A DNA stretch of 34,245 nt, taken from positions 1-34,245 of the IMG/VR virus record IMGVR_UViG_3300042879_000368. One strand, 5' to 3'. Source of the DNA: a virus. Shown here piece after piece: positions 1 through 6,636 of the stretch. Below the pieces are notes generated by a model, which was given only the letters and a program-made list of their open reading frames with translations, was not told where the DNA came from and did no database searches. The position numbers were made by a program, and so were the translations under genes. The first letter of the stretch is position 1, and each line of letters starts with the position of its first letter.

Positions 1-36
1 GAAAAGATTAACGAACTTGCCGAGGTGACAGCATGA
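1..36 (+). CDS. 3' end of the 111-aa early protein that starts at 33816
   Basis: These twelve codons (EKINELAEVTA plus stop) are identical to the end of the 111-aa gene at the far right of the window. The gene is cut only by the linear representation and is intact across the circular junction. Its TGA overlaps the ATG of the next gene (ATGA), indicating translational coupling. Confidence 0.85.
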   Translation, partial: EKINELAEVTA

Positions 37-130
37 AACCATTTAACCTATTTCTCTCAATCGTTTGCCTCTTGCTTGCGGGCTTCGTCCTTGGCGCATG
101 GTATCTCGGCCAATTGGACAATCTGGGATT
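1..130. repeat. Terminal direct repeat, left copy (contig overlap)
   Basis: Bases 1-130 match 34116-34245 at 129 of 130 positions; the single difference is g127 versus a34242. The repeat begins inside one gene and runs into the next, and both reading frames continue across the junction. The window is therefore a circularised contig or a genome with a short terminal redundancy. An overlap of about 127 bases is also what a de Bruijn assembler leaves on a circular sequence, so I do not claim a physical terminal repeat. Confidence 0.9.
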
Positions 131-188
131 CACTTTTGCTTTCGGCACTGCCATATTCGGCGGAGCAATGGCAGCTCTTGAACTGTGA
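33..188 (+). CDS. Small membrane protein, 51 aa
   Basis: The ATG overlaps the preceding stop codon (ATGA). The product has a hydrophobic segment at about residues 4-24 (FNLFLSIVCLLLAGFVLGAW) and a second Gly/Ala-rich hydrophobic stretch at about 32-49, so it is probably a two-pass inner-membrane peptide. No family was recognised. It sits second in the rightward early operon, where small membrane proteins often act on the host, but that role is inference. The 5' part is repeated at the right end of the window. Confidence 0.65.
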   Translation: MKPFNLFLSIVCLLLAGFVLGAWYLGQLDNLGFTFAFGTAIFGGAMAALEL

Positions 189-195
189 GGCCAGT

Positions 196-396
196 ATGTA
201 CCAAGTGACATACTTCAAACGGTTCGTCTCCGGCCCACTCAAAGGCATCGAGATTAAGGATATTGTCAAATTTCCTACTCACCCGGCAGCAGAGCAATTC
301 GCCCAATGGTGCGACATTCCTGAGGTCAAGAAACCGGCAGCAGGCGTTAGCGAATACCTGACAAGCTTTCCAATCATCGAAGCAATTGCACATTAA
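196..396 (+). CDS. Hypothetical early protein, 66 aa
   Basis: The start at 196 was chosen because gtgagg lies about 5 nt upstream and the gene then begins directly after the previous stop. An upstream in-frame ATG at 76 would overlap the membrane-protein gene heavily. The product begins MYQVTYFKRFVSGPLKGIEI and is a compact soluble protein with no motif I recognise. It lies in the early operon, 24 nt before the next gene. Confidence 0.6.
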   Translation: MYQVTYFKRFVSGPLKGIEIKDIVKFPTHPAAEQFAQWCDIPEVKKPAAGVSEYLTSFPIIEAIAH

Positions 397-420
397 TTAA
401 CCAAAGAGGAAATTAATATC

Positions 421-690
421 ATGAATGACAACAAATACAATGGCTGGACAAATTACGCTACTTGGCGCGTCAATCTGGAGATATTTGACGGCATGAATCC
501 TCGTGAGTTTGGATTCGATGGGCTAGATACTTACGATTTATCGCAATGCTTGCGCGAACATGCGGAAAACATAATCACTGATTACAAGTCAGAAACAAAC
601 CTTGCGCAGGATTATGCCCTTGCATTCTTGTCTGAGGTCAACTGGTACGAAATAGCGCAACATCTAATCGCTGACTATGCGGAGGTTTAA
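421..690 (+). CDS. Conserved small phage protein with NGWTNYATW motif, 89 aa
   Basis: The gene has a good ribosome-binding site (aaagagg, about 10 nt before the ATG). The N-terminus carries YNGWTNYATWRVNLE, a signature of a family of short phage and plasmid proteins of unknown function (recognition from memory). The rest is acidic and helical, with an aromatic-rich C-terminal part (VNWYEIAQHLIADYAEV). The next gene starts 2 nt after its stop. Function unknown. Confidence 0.75.
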   Translation: MNDNKYNGWTNYATWRVNLEIFDGMNPREFGFDGLDTYDLSQCLREHAENIITDYKSETNLAQDYALAFLSEVNWYEIAQHLIADYAEV

Positions 691-692
691 TC

Positions 693-878
693 ATGCTCAC
701 ATTCGACCCTGATCTGCCCAAATTAACCGCCCACAGGCCGCCGACACGCGCAGAGATACGCTTCGGCTATGGCGCAACCCATTACAAAGACATACCGCGC
801 ATCCTGTTTACAAAACCGGACGGAAGCCTGAAACGCTGGACAATCTGTCCAATAGACGGCCTCCGATACTACCGATGA
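693..878 (+). CDS. Hypothetical early protein, 61 aa
   Basis: The ATG lies 2 nt after the previous stop, with GGAGG inside the end of the upstream gene (cggaggtttaatcATG). The product is small and basic, with FGYGATHYKDIPRILFTKPD and a C-terminal WTICPIDGLRYYR. No family recognised. The next gene starts inside its stop codon (ATGA), so the two are probably co-translated. Confidence 0.55.
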   Translation: MLTFDPDLPKLTAHRPPTRAEIRFGYGATHYKDIPRILFTKPDGSLKRWTICPIDGLRYYR

Positions 879-1039
879 GCATTGACGAGCTGTTCCGCAG
901 AGCACACGGCCTCACAGAATCAGAGGCCGTGGCTTGCCTGCTACTGCTGAAGTCTGCTACTGACTCAGGCATCCCACTATCAGATCAACTTATCGAAGAG
1001 ACAATATACAGAATCAATCCTGCCGCCGGTCGGGAATGA
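875..1039 (+). CDS. Hypothetical early protein, 54 aa
   Basis: This short gene overlaps the previous stop (cgATGA). It reads MSIDELFRRAHGLTESEAVA and continues to a stop at 1037-1039. The product is helical and acidic, with a Leu-rich segment (CLLLLK). Support is the start-stop overlap and the absence of any other gene in this 200-nt interval. A 54-nt gap follows before the exonuclease gene. Function unknown. Confidence 0.5.
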   Translation: MSIDELFRRAHGLTESEAVACLLLLKSATDSGIPLSDQLIEETIYRINPAAGRE

Positions 1040-1093
1040 GCGAAACTATCTAACCGGCAAAACCAATTAACAAAATCTATGAAGGAGCTTTTC

Positions 1094-2053
1094 ATGGTTG
1101 GCAAAGTCACGCCCAATACAATGCTGTCCGCATCCCGCTTGCCTGCGGTTATGGGATACAGCAAATACCGATCACCTAATGACGAACTATCGTTCTCAAT
1201 CGATGCCCTCGGAGGCAAAGAACCTGAAGACATTGGCAATGAGGCAATGCAATGGGGAAACCATCTCGAACCCATCGTCCTTCGGGAATGTGCGAAACGT
1301 CTACACGCCACAAATTTGCAGACGGAATTCATAGACGCATTCTTTCATCCTAACCTTCCGCTCTGCTGTTCTTTGGACGGTACCGCAGACGGAATGGGCG
1401 CAACCATCACATCCAACCCGGAACACGGCATTTATGTGGTAGGTCAGGACGATATTACCCTTGACGGACCCGGCATCCTCGAAGCAAAGGTTACAAAGAT
1501 GGCCCCGGAAGACGTCCTGCCGCTCTATAGGGGACCGATCCAGCTTCAGGCACAGATGGACATTACCGGCGCTAAATGGGGCGCTGTGGCCGTGCTATAC
1601 CAAGCCAGCGAGCTGCGCATATTCCTGTTCGCACCCCACGAATCTACCATCCGGGCTATTCACCTCGCTGCATTAGACTTCCAGCGTAGACTTAACACAT
1701 GGACAAGCGAGAAACACATCGACTACTATCCACCTGTCAACTCTGAGGATGCTAACCGGACATGGCCTGACGGAACCCCCGAAACTGTTTTTCTGGCCGG
1801 TGAGTTCGAGCAATATGCCAGAGATATTCACGAGGCAAAGCAAGACATCAAGCAGTGCGAAGCCATCATCAATGACCGCGAGACAAAGATCAAAGAGGCC
1901 ATGCAGCAGGCCACGCAGGCAAAGATCGGTAAGTACACAGTGAGCTGGCCCATGCGTAGCTACAAAGCCACAGAAGAGCGCATAGTCCCAGCCAAAGCAG
2001 CCTATTCAGTCCGACAGTCAACCCTGACAGTAAAGGAGAATAAGGAATTATGA
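1094..2053 (+). CDS. YqaJ-type viral recombinase / 5'-3' exonuclease, 319 aa
   Basis: A lambda-exonuclease-like (PD-(D/E)xK) nuclease of the YqaJ family. Such enzymes resect double-stranded ends for RecT-type annealing. Visible motifs are WGNHLEP (Glu59), SLDGTADG (Asp95), ILEAKVTK (Glu130-x-Lys132) and IQLQAQM (Gln152), in family order. I chose ATG 1094 because AAGGAG lies 7 nt upstream; the in-frame ATG at 1079 would place that site inside the gene. The C-terminal third is helical (EAKQDIKQCEAIINDRETKI). Its stop overlaps the next ATG. RecT is encoded 650 nt downstream, giving a complete two-component recombination system that is probably also used in replication. Confidence 0.88.
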   Translation: MVGKVTPNTMLSASRLPAVMGYSKYRSPNDELSFSIDALGGKEPEDIGNEAMQWGNHLEPIVLRECAKRLHATNLQTEFIDAFFHPNLPLCCSLDGTADGMGATITSNPEHGIYVVGQDDITLDGPGILEAKVTKMAPEDVLPLYRGPIQLQAQMDITGAKWGAVAVLYQASELRIFLFAPHESTIRAIHLAALDFQRRLNTWTSEKHIDYYPPVNSEDANRTWPDGTPETVFLAGEFEQYARDIHEAKQDIKQCEAIINDRETKIKEAMQQATQAKIGKYTVSWPMRSYKATEERIVPAKAAYSVRQSTLTVKENKEL

Positions 2054-2235
2054 AAACAGCAAGAGACCTAGACCTGATCGATAAACACAAATTCTTTGGC
2101 GACTCGATAGCAATTGCCAGATGGCTAGACAATCACGGCATGAAAGAAGAGGCTAAGCACATTGCCAAGATGTACACATACCAAAAGAAGCTGATCGCAG
2201 AGATCAGAAAACTACGGAAGGAATTAAAAAAATGA
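2050..2235 (+). CDS. Small basic helical protein, 61 aa
   Basis: The gene overlaps the exonuclease stop (ATGA) and its own stop overlaps the next ATG, so it is locked into the recombination operon. The product has a short N-terminal region (FFGDSIAIARWLDNHGM) and a Lys-rich amphipathic C-terminal helix (YQKKLIAEIRKLRKELKK) that could form a coiled coil or contact nucleic acid. No family recognised. Confidence 0.6.
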   Translation: MKTARDLDLIDKHKFFGDSIAIARWLDNHGMKEEAKHIAKMYTYQKKLIAEIRKLRKELKK

Positions 2236-2477
2236 AAGCATTTCCTTATTCAGTCATGACTTATAACCCGAACCATCCAGATAGCCCACGGTACACAACT
2301 ACTTGGCACGAAGGAATGGACCTGCGCGATTACTTTGCGGCAGCAGCTTTGCAAGGGATGCTCCCAGATGCGTTTCAGGAGGCCCCAAAAGATTATCCAG
2401 AAAAGAATCTAGCTGCGTTTTGGTCTGAGATGGCCTATGAATTTGCCGATGCAATGCTGAAAACGAGGGAGAAATAA
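2232..2477 (+). CDS. Conserved phage protein with GMDLRDYFAAAALQGML motif, 81 aa
   Basis: A common small phage protein whose core GMDLRDYFAAAALQGML, followed by an AYEFADAMLKTREK tail, I recognise from many phage early regions. The function is not established. The gene overlaps both neighbours by a few bases and sits between the exonuclease and RecT genes, so a supporting role in DNA metabolism is plausible but inferred. Confidence 0.75.
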   Translation: MKAFPYSVMTYNPNHPDSPRYTTTWHEGMDLRDYFAAAALQGMLPDAFQEAPKDYPEKNLAAFWSEMAYEFADAMLKTREK

Positions 2478-2704
2478 TGGGTGATTGGGCAGACATGTAC
2501 GACTATGGGTATGAGCCACCCAACACAATTAATCACAAATATATAAGGGCTTCTCTGTGGACTTGTAAGGATGGTGCACAAATAGCTATTGGAGACATGA
2601 CAGATAGCCACCTGTTAAATGCTTTCAAAATGTTTGGCGACGATGAGTTGTTTCGAGAAATGGTTGTGCGATTGTTTGAGAAAAATGTAAGGGGGGAGAA
2701 ATGA
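2477..2704 (+). CDS. Conserved hypothetical phage protein, 75 aa
   Basis: The start overlaps the previous stop (taATGg), preceded by gagggaga. The product contains WTCKDGAQIAIGDMTDSHLL, resembling the 'W-x-T-x-DG-x-x-I-x-I-x-D-M-x-x-x-HL' pattern of many small phage proteins of unknown role. The C-terminus is an amphipathic helix ending FEKNVRGEK. Its end encodes the strong GGGGGAG site used by recT. Confidence 0.65.
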   Translation: MGDWADMYDYGYEPPNTINHKYIRASLWTCKDGAQIAIGDMTDSHLLNAFKMFGDDELFREMVVRLFEKNVRGEK

Positions 2705-3792
2705 GCAACATAACAGCACACCGTGGCTTTACACCACAGACAATGACGGAGGCAATGGAGTTCTCTGAACGGCTTGCTCGCAGCCAAATGGTTCCCAGAA
2801 ACTATCAGGGAAAACCAGAGGACATTCTTGTCGCAGTGCAATGGGGATACGAGATAGGTCTGGCACCCATCCAAGCCTTGCAGAACATCTCCGTTATCAA
2901 CGGCAAGCCATCGGTCTACGGGGACGCAGCAATGGCTCTGGTGCAGGCTAGCCCGGTCTGTGAGGGCGTCGAGGAATACTTTGAGGGTGAAGGCACACCC
3001 AATCCTATCGCCGTCTGTATAGCCCACAGGAAAGGCCGTAAGCCTGTGACCTGCAAGTTCTCCGTCGAGGATGCAAAGCGTGCTGGCCTATGGGGCAAAC
3101 AAGGACCGTGGCAGGCATATCCAAAGCGCATGTTACAGATGAGAGCACGAGGCTTTGCCCTGCGTGACGCATTCCCAGATGTACTTAAAGGATTGATAAC
3201 AGTAGAGGAAGCAGAGGATTATCCGGAGGAAGCTAAGCCACGGCCAGTCAAGGACATCACGCCAGCCAATCCATTGGATGCTATCGCTCCGCCAAAAATA
3301 ATAGAGGAAATCTATGAGGAAGAGGAAGGCCCCACCACGATTGAAACGATCGAGGCCGAACACGTATCAGCAGCTCAGCAGACGAATAGCGAGGATACTA
3401 GGCAAGAGATCGTGGACACACCACAGGAGGAAGCGCAGCAGACGCCAGCAGATGATTCATCGCGGGAAGGTGACAGCTCTACGTGGACTCTGTTCATTCC
3501 GGGCAAGGACTCAATCGATACAGGATCACTTGACAACTGGCTAATTCAGTACAATGATCTGGCCGATAAGGTCGCAAAGGCAGGCAGAGCTGCGCCCAGA
3601 AGCCGCATGACAAAGCTTCGGGAACTACGGGAAGCCAACGAGACAACTATCTCCAAGGTCCCAACAATGGCTAGAGTAATCCTGACACAGGGCTACCAGA
3701 CTAGGCTCAAACATCTGGGCGCAATCATGCGGGAAGAAGAAGGAACAACTGATTCAGTGAGGGCAGACAATGGACCACAACGTCAAACTTGA
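2701..3792 (+). CDS. RecT-family single-strand annealing protein, 363 aa
   Basis: RecT proteins coat resected single strands and anneal complementary DNA, working with a partner exonuclease (here YqaJ-type, upstream). Residues 1-180 carry the family core, including VAVQWGYEIGLAPIQALQNI, VINGKPSVYGDAAMALV, LWGKQGPWQAYPKRMLQMRA and FALRDAFPDVLKGL. An unusually acidic, Gln/Glu-rich linker (about 190-255) follows. After it comes a separate C-terminal helical domain with WTLFIPGK and a basic stretch RAAPRSRMTKLRELREANE. The start overlaps the previous stop (ATGA) and has a strong Shine-Dalgarno. The linker and tail make it longer than minimal RecT (about 270 aa). Confidence 0.92.
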   Translation: MSNITAHRGFTPQTMTEAMEFSERLARSQMVPRNYQGKPEDILVAVQWGYEIGLAPIQALQNISVINGKPSVYGDAAMALVQASPVCEGVEEYFEGEGTPNPIAVCIAHRKGRKPVTCKFSVEDAKRAGLWGKQGPWQAYPKRMLQMRARGFALRDAFPDVLKGLITVEEAEDYPEEAKPRPVKDITPANPLDAIAPPKIIEEIYEEEEGPTTIETIEAEHVSAAQQTNSEDTRQEIVDTPQEEAQQTPADDSSREGDSSTWTLFIPGKDSIDTGSLDNWLIQYNDLADKVAKAGRAAPRSRMTKLRELREANETTISKVPTMARVILTQGYQTRLKHLGAIMREEEGTTDSVRADNGPQRQT

Positions 3793-4000
3793 ACTGGCTA
3801 AGCAATACCTACGAGAGCGCGGCAAGTACATCTTGGAACAGGACAAGAGCGATCCCAACAGGTTCCAGCCTACTACCGCAGTGGCAACCAATGTACAAAT
3901 AACAATGAGGGAGTACGTCCATGTTAGAGATAAAAAAACTGCCGAGGCATCCACACAAACTGTTCGACTTTTTGATCGAAAACTTCGATTTAAAAAATGA
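3770..4000 (+). CDS. Hypothetical protein overlapping recT end, 76 aa
   Basis: Starts 23 nt inside recT with gaggg 6 nt before the ATG, and would fill the otherwise empty 128 nt before the HTH gene. It reads MDHNVKLELAKQYLRERGKY and then a mixed basic segment. The last 80 nt overlap the HTH gene in another frame, which weakens the case for the full length. No family recognised. Confidence 0.4.
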   Translation: MDHNVKLELAKQYLRERGKYILEQDKSDPNRFQPTTAVATNVQITMREYVHVRDKKTAEASTQTVRLFDRKLRFKK

Positions 4001-4145
4001 CAAGAGATTGTGCTTGGAAATTGGCATACAACCAAGTTCTCTCAGCAAGTTTAGGGCAAAGAAAAGAGCCGTCACCCCAGCCCTAATTCTTGCTATCCAC
4101 GACAGATTCCAGATTCCAATAGACGAAATTAAAAATAAATTATGA
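3921..4145 (+). CDS. Small Cro/XRE-like helix-turn-helix protein, 74 aa
   Basis: The pattern DKRLCLEIGIQPSSLSKFRA (about residues 27-46) fits helices 2 and 3 of a Cro/C1-type HTH, followed by AVTPALILAIHDRFQIPIDE, the usual closing helices of this fold. ATG 3921 has GGGAG about 8 nt upstream. It lies within the early operon rather than beside a divergent repressor, so it may be an early-to-late or Cro-like regulator; its targets are unknown. Its stop overlaps the next ATG (ttATGA). Confidence 0.7.
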   Translation: MLEIKKLPRHPHKLFDFLIENFDLKNDKRLCLEIGIQPSSLSKFRAKKRAVTPALILAIHDRFQIPIDEIKNKL

Positions 4146-4348
4146 GAAGCGTAGCCATCATGCTGCTCATGTTTGCCGTGATCTATGGCTTGGTATACAA
4201 GCTAACAGAGGAACGGGACAGAGAGTACCAGCGCGGATACCACGACGCACTTACCGGGCAGGGATCAATGGACAAGGCATGCGTGGCATGGTGGTTCGAT
4301 GCCAACGTCAAGGATGTTAAGGAAAAAATCTGTGGAAAAAAAAGATAA
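4142..4348 (+). CDS. Small membrane-anchored protein, 68 aa
   Basis: Overlaps the HTH gene stop (ATGA). Residues 3-20 (SVAIMLLMFAVIYGLVYK) form a single transmembrane anchor, followed by a charged segment EERDREYQRGYHDAL and a Trp/Cys-containing C-terminus (KACVAWWFDANVKDVKEKIC). The YxxGYxDAL pattern is common in small phage membrane proteins. Function unknown. The next gene starts 17 nt before its end. Confidence 0.65.
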   Translation: MRSVAIMLLMFAVIYGLVYKLTEERDREYQRGYHDALTGQGSMDKACVAWWFDANVKDVKEKICGKKR

Positions 4349-4514
4349 CGAGAAATGGTGCAGCTCATGTCATAACTATCGAGACATAACCAAAGGGTAC
4401 TGGAAGTCTTGCAACAGAACTAGACGATGGGTGTGCTTTGATTGTCGAGATAGAAAGTCTCCAAGCTTTTACGGGAAACTACATGCAACGCTGCCTCAAT
4501 TGCAGAAACTTTAA
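4332..4514 (+). CDS. Small zinc-ribbon-like protein, 60 aa (GTG start)
   Basis: I chose GTG 4332 because AAGGA lies about 8 nt upstream; an in-frame ATG at 4299 lacks this and would overlap the previous gene more. The product has WCSSCHNYRD near the N-terminus, then a central Cys (KSCNRTRR) and WVCFDCRD: two CxxC pairs typical of a zinc ribbon. It is basic and small, so nucleic-acid or protein binding is plausible. The next gene, also cysteine-rich, begins in its 3' end. Confidence 0.6.
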   Translation: MEKKDNEKWCSSCHNYRDITKGYWKSCNRTRRWVCFDCRDRKSPSFYGKLHATLPQLQKL

Positions 4515-4698
4515 CATGCGGGATTATCCGCAGCACGTAGCAGTCGGCTTTGGCAGATGTATGGCAGCAAGCATAGAGAGACATGGTGCAGTCTTTATGC
4601 CACTGCGTGCCATAGTTGACTGCGAACAATACTCAACAGCAAAAGAAGGCATCATCGCTAAACGACAGGAGTGGTATGAGAGCCGCAAAGGTAGATGA
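4483..4698 (+). CDS. Small CxxC protein, probably zinc-binding, 71 aa
   Basis: ATG 4483 (MQRCLNCRNFNMRD) was chosen because gggaa precedes it; the longer frame from 4438 would add only shadow sequence. The layout CLNCRNF ... GFGRCMA ... FMPLRAIVDCEQY (four Cys) matches a widespread family of small phage proteins that probably bind one zinc; the role is unknown. It overlaps both the zinc-ribbon gene upstream and the nuclease gene downstream. Confidence 0.65.
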   Translation: MQRCLNCRNFNMRDYPQHVAVGFGRCMAASIERHGAVFMPLRAIVDCEQYSTAKEGIIAKRQEWYESRKGR

Positions 4699-4990
4699 AA
4701 ACCAAAAGGAAATAGTCAAAGCTTTGCGTCACATGGGCTGTTCGATCCAGCACCTACACTCAGTAGGTAAAGGATGCCCCGATCTTCTGGTGGGATACAA
4801 GGGATTCAATATCCTGATTGAAGTAAAGGACGGCAGCAAACCACCGTCAAGCCAGAAGCTAACCCCGGATCAGGTTATCTGGCACAGAGATTGGCGTGGT
4901 GCAGTTGAAGTTGCCAATAGTCCTGAGCAAGCAATACTCGTGGTGCTCAGAACAGCACGGGACCTAGCCAATTTGGACGATCTTAAATGA
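4676..4990 (+). CDS. VRR-NUC-like PD-(D/E)xK nuclease, 104 aa
   Basis: A single-domain nuclease with the catalytic arrangement GCPDLLVG (Asp36) and ILIEVKDG (Glu49-x-Lys51), as in phage VRR-NUC proteins, which are often resolvase-like or structure-specific. Upstream, HLHSVGKG gives the conserved loop before the PD motif. ATG 4676 has caggag upstream. A longer frame from 4616 lies inside the previous gene. Likely a DNA-processing enzyme working with the recombination genes; substrate inferred only. Confidence 0.8.
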   Translation: MRAAKVDENQKEIVKALRHMGCSIQHLHSVGKGCPDLLVGYKGFNILIEVKDGSKPPSSQKLTPDQVIWHRDWRGAVEVANSPEQAILVVLRTARDLANLDDLK

Positions 4991-5031
4991 CTCTTTGGCG
5001 CAAAAGAATAATACAGAGGGAAGGAAATCAA

Positions 5032-5271
5032 ATGAGTAAACAACCCGAAGCCCTGCGGCTGGCTGATGAACTACAAAATACGCCGTTTGAATCTACGCGC
5101 TACGAAGCCGCCGCCGAACTACGCCGCTTGCATGAGGTGAATGCTGAGTTAATGCAGATATTTAAGCGCATTCGGTTTGAACAATGTTTTGTTTGTGAAT
5201 GCGGAATTGAAGATGCGACATGGGAATTGATTGAAGCCAACATCGCCAAAGCTACAGGAGAACAACGATGA
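5032..5271 (+). CDS. Hypothetical early protein, 79 aa
   Basis: ATG 5032 was chosen over 4987 because ggaaggaaat lies directly upstream. The product begins MSKQPEALRLADELQNTPFE, then AAAELRRLHEVNAELMQIFK, a layout seen in many small proteobacterial phage proteins. A CxC pair (CFVCECG) lies in the second half. No function known. It overlaps the next gene by 4 nt. Confidence 0.65.
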   Translation: MSKQPEALRLADELQNTPFESTRYEAAAELRRLHEVNAELMQIFKRIRFEQCFVCECGIEDATWELIEANIAKATGEQR

Positions 5272-5432
5272 CAACTTACACAATCGAAGTAAACCATGAC
5301 GAGGATGGCGTATCCGTGGTAGTCAAAGACCTTGACCCTAATACAATGGTTGAAGACCGTGAAGCAATCGCGTGTGCGTTAGAAGAAGCATTACGGATAA
5401 CCAGAGAACACTTGCCACAGAGGTTTCAATGA
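5268..5432 (+). CDS. Hypothetical early protein, 54 aa
   Basis: Starts in the stop of the previous gene (cgATGA, with caggag upstream) and ends in the start of the next (caATGA). It reads MTTYTIEVNHDEDGVSVVVK, a two-strand start, and ends in a helix (REAIACALEEALRITREHLP). The double start-stop overlap strongly suggests a real gene. No function recognised. Confidence 0.6.
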   Translation: MTTYTIEVNHDEDGVSVVVKDLDPNTMVEDREAIACALEEALRITREHLPQRFQ

Positions 5433-5779
5433 CCATCACACTAACCCGCGAGGAAGCGCAGCAGGTGCTGAAAGTTCTGGAATATCCCGGCCCATCTTGG
5501 CCTGAATCTCGTACAGAACTTGCGGTCGCACTCCGCTACAAACTGGCCGAACCTGAACCGAAGCCAACAGGATTCATTAGAACTCTGGTTAAAGTTCGTG
5601 CAGACGGTACAGAAACATGGAAAGATGAGCCGTTCTACACCGCCCCACCACAGCGCGAATGGCAGGGGCTGACAGATGAGGATAGACAAGAATTAGCGGC
5701 AAAGCAGTACGGTTGGGAAGGCTTATGTTCTGCGGTAGAAGCCAAGCTACGGGAGAAGAACTTTGCGCCCAATATATGA
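5429..5779 (+). CDS. Conserved phage hypothetical protein, 116 aa
   Basis: ATG 5429 overlaps the previous stop and has agagg about 6 nt upstream. The sequence is modular: an N-terminal helix (TREEAQQVLKVLEY), a Pro-rich middle, then YTAPPQREWQGLTDEDRQEL, a pattern often seen in phage proteins that end in 'W.GLTDEE'. The C-terminus is helical. Function unknown. The next gene starts 17 nt before its end, using GGGAG inside it. Confidence 0.65.
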   Translation: MTITLTREEAQQVLKVLEYPGPSWPESRTELAVALRYKLAEPEPKPTGFIRTLVKVRADGTETWKDEPFYTAPPQREWQGLTDEDRQELAAKQYGWEGLCSAVEAKLREKNFAPNI

Positions 5780-6182
5780 AACACCTGAAGACTTAGTTCG
5801 GGAATCATTAATAGGCAGAAGGCTAACCGAGATGTGGGGAGTCAGCCTGCATAAGTTGCCGCGTGCATATCACGTTGACTGGCTGATAGAGAAAGACGGA
5901 GATGTCCGTGGCTTTGCTGAACTAAAGTGCCGGTCCAATCCCAGAAGCAAGTACGATACATTCATGCTGTCCTTGCACAAGTGGATGCACGGCAAACAAC
6001 TGGCAGCAGAGATAGCTGGCAAGTTTATGATTATCGTGCAGTGGGAAGACGGACTGTTCTACCACCAGCAAGGATGGTGTGAGGTAAAGTACGGCGTGGG
6101 AGGCAGGAAAGATAGGCAGGATGCGCAGGACATTGAGCCTGTGATCTACATTCCTACCTATGCTTTCAAGAGGATTACTTAG
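5763..6182 (+). CDS. PD-(D/E)xK nuclease-like phage protein, 139 aa (TTG start)
   Basis: The only suitable start is TTG 5763, preceded by GGGAG at 7 nt. The core is YHVDWLI (Asp39) followed by GFAELKCRSN (Glu53-x-Lys55), the signature of PD-(D/E)xK nucleases, then a helix FMLSLHKWMHGKQLAAEIAG and strand FMIIVQWEDGLFY. This matches a common phage family thought to be a nuclease or resolvase. It is the last gene of the rightward operon and its 3' end overlaps the convergent Rz gene by 8 nt, with no obvious strong terminator. Confidence 0.75.
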   Translation: MRPIYETPEDLVRESLIGRRLTEMWGVSLHKLPRAYHVDWLIEKDGDVRGFAELKCRSNPRSKYDTFMLSLHKWMHGKQLAAEIAGKFMIIVQWEDGLFYHQQGWCEVKYGVGGRKDRQDAQDIEPVIYIPTYAFKRIT

Positions 6183-6636
6183 CTACTGCTTCGTATTGGG
6201 AGTAGCATTGTTTGAGGGCAAGTCGGAGTTCGTCGGCTTCTCTAGCGATCCTGATAAGAACTTCTCCATCTTCTCGGTAAAGCTCTTTTCCGGTACAGCC
6301 ACCCTGTCCAGTACCGGAGGCTTTGGACATTCCACTGCCTTCGGCGGGGCGCTCATTCCTGTCGCGCAAGCTGTTAGCCAGAGCAATGGTACGAGCGTTA
6401 ATATCTTTAAGCTCACGGTCTTTCTCCTGTCTGATCTTGTCAGCACTGTCCTGCATGTCGCGCTCTCGCTGACGGGCAGCCTCCTGTGCAGCAGCATACT
6501 CAGCCATCTGCTTGGCCTTCTCTTTGTCCCACTGCGCCTGCACCTTAGCCTGCCCAGCATCGTCACCCTGCCAATGCCCAACACCGTAGGCAAGGGCAAC
6601 AGCAACGACGCTGCCAGCTATGAAATACGGATTCAT
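6175..6636 (-). CDS. Rz: Rz-like i-spanin, 153 aa
   Basis: Inner-membrane spanin subunit, which joins Rz1 to fuse inner and outer membranes at lysis. It has an N-terminal anchor (PYFIAGSVVAVALAYGVGHW) followed by a long charged periplasmic coiled coil (about 30-90). The C-terminal region carries Cys residues (GGCTGKEL, LKQCYSQ). Size and layout match lambda Rz (153 aa). A separate lipoprotein frame (Rz1) is nested inside. The start overlaps the upstream stop (ATGA). Confidence 0.88.
   Translation of the reverse strand: MNPYFIAGSVVAVALAYGVGHWQGDDAGQAKVQAQWDKEKAKQMAEYAAAQEAARQRERDMQDSADKIRQEKDRELKDINARTIALANSLRDRNERPAEGSGMSKASGTGQGGCTGKELYREDGEVLIRIAREADELRLALKQCYSQYEAVAK
6183..6416 (-). CDS. 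Rz1: Rz1-like outer-membrane spanin lipoprotein, 77 aa, nested in Rz
   Basis: Lies entirely within Rz in another frame, as in lambda. I chose GTG 6416 because caggaga lies 8 nt upstream and this puts the signal peptide at the N-terminus: SLKILTLVPLLWLTACATG with lipobox LTAC, the lipidated residue being Cys17. The mature part is Pro-containing (APPKAVECPKPPVLD), as expected for o-spanins. It ends 8 nt before Rz. The frame is open upstream of GTG, but that part has no signal sequence. Confidence 0.82.
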   Translation of the reverse strand: MSLKILTLVPLLWLTACATGMSAPPKAVECPKPPVLDRVAVPEKSFTEKMEKFLSGSLEKPTNSDLPSNNATPNTKQ

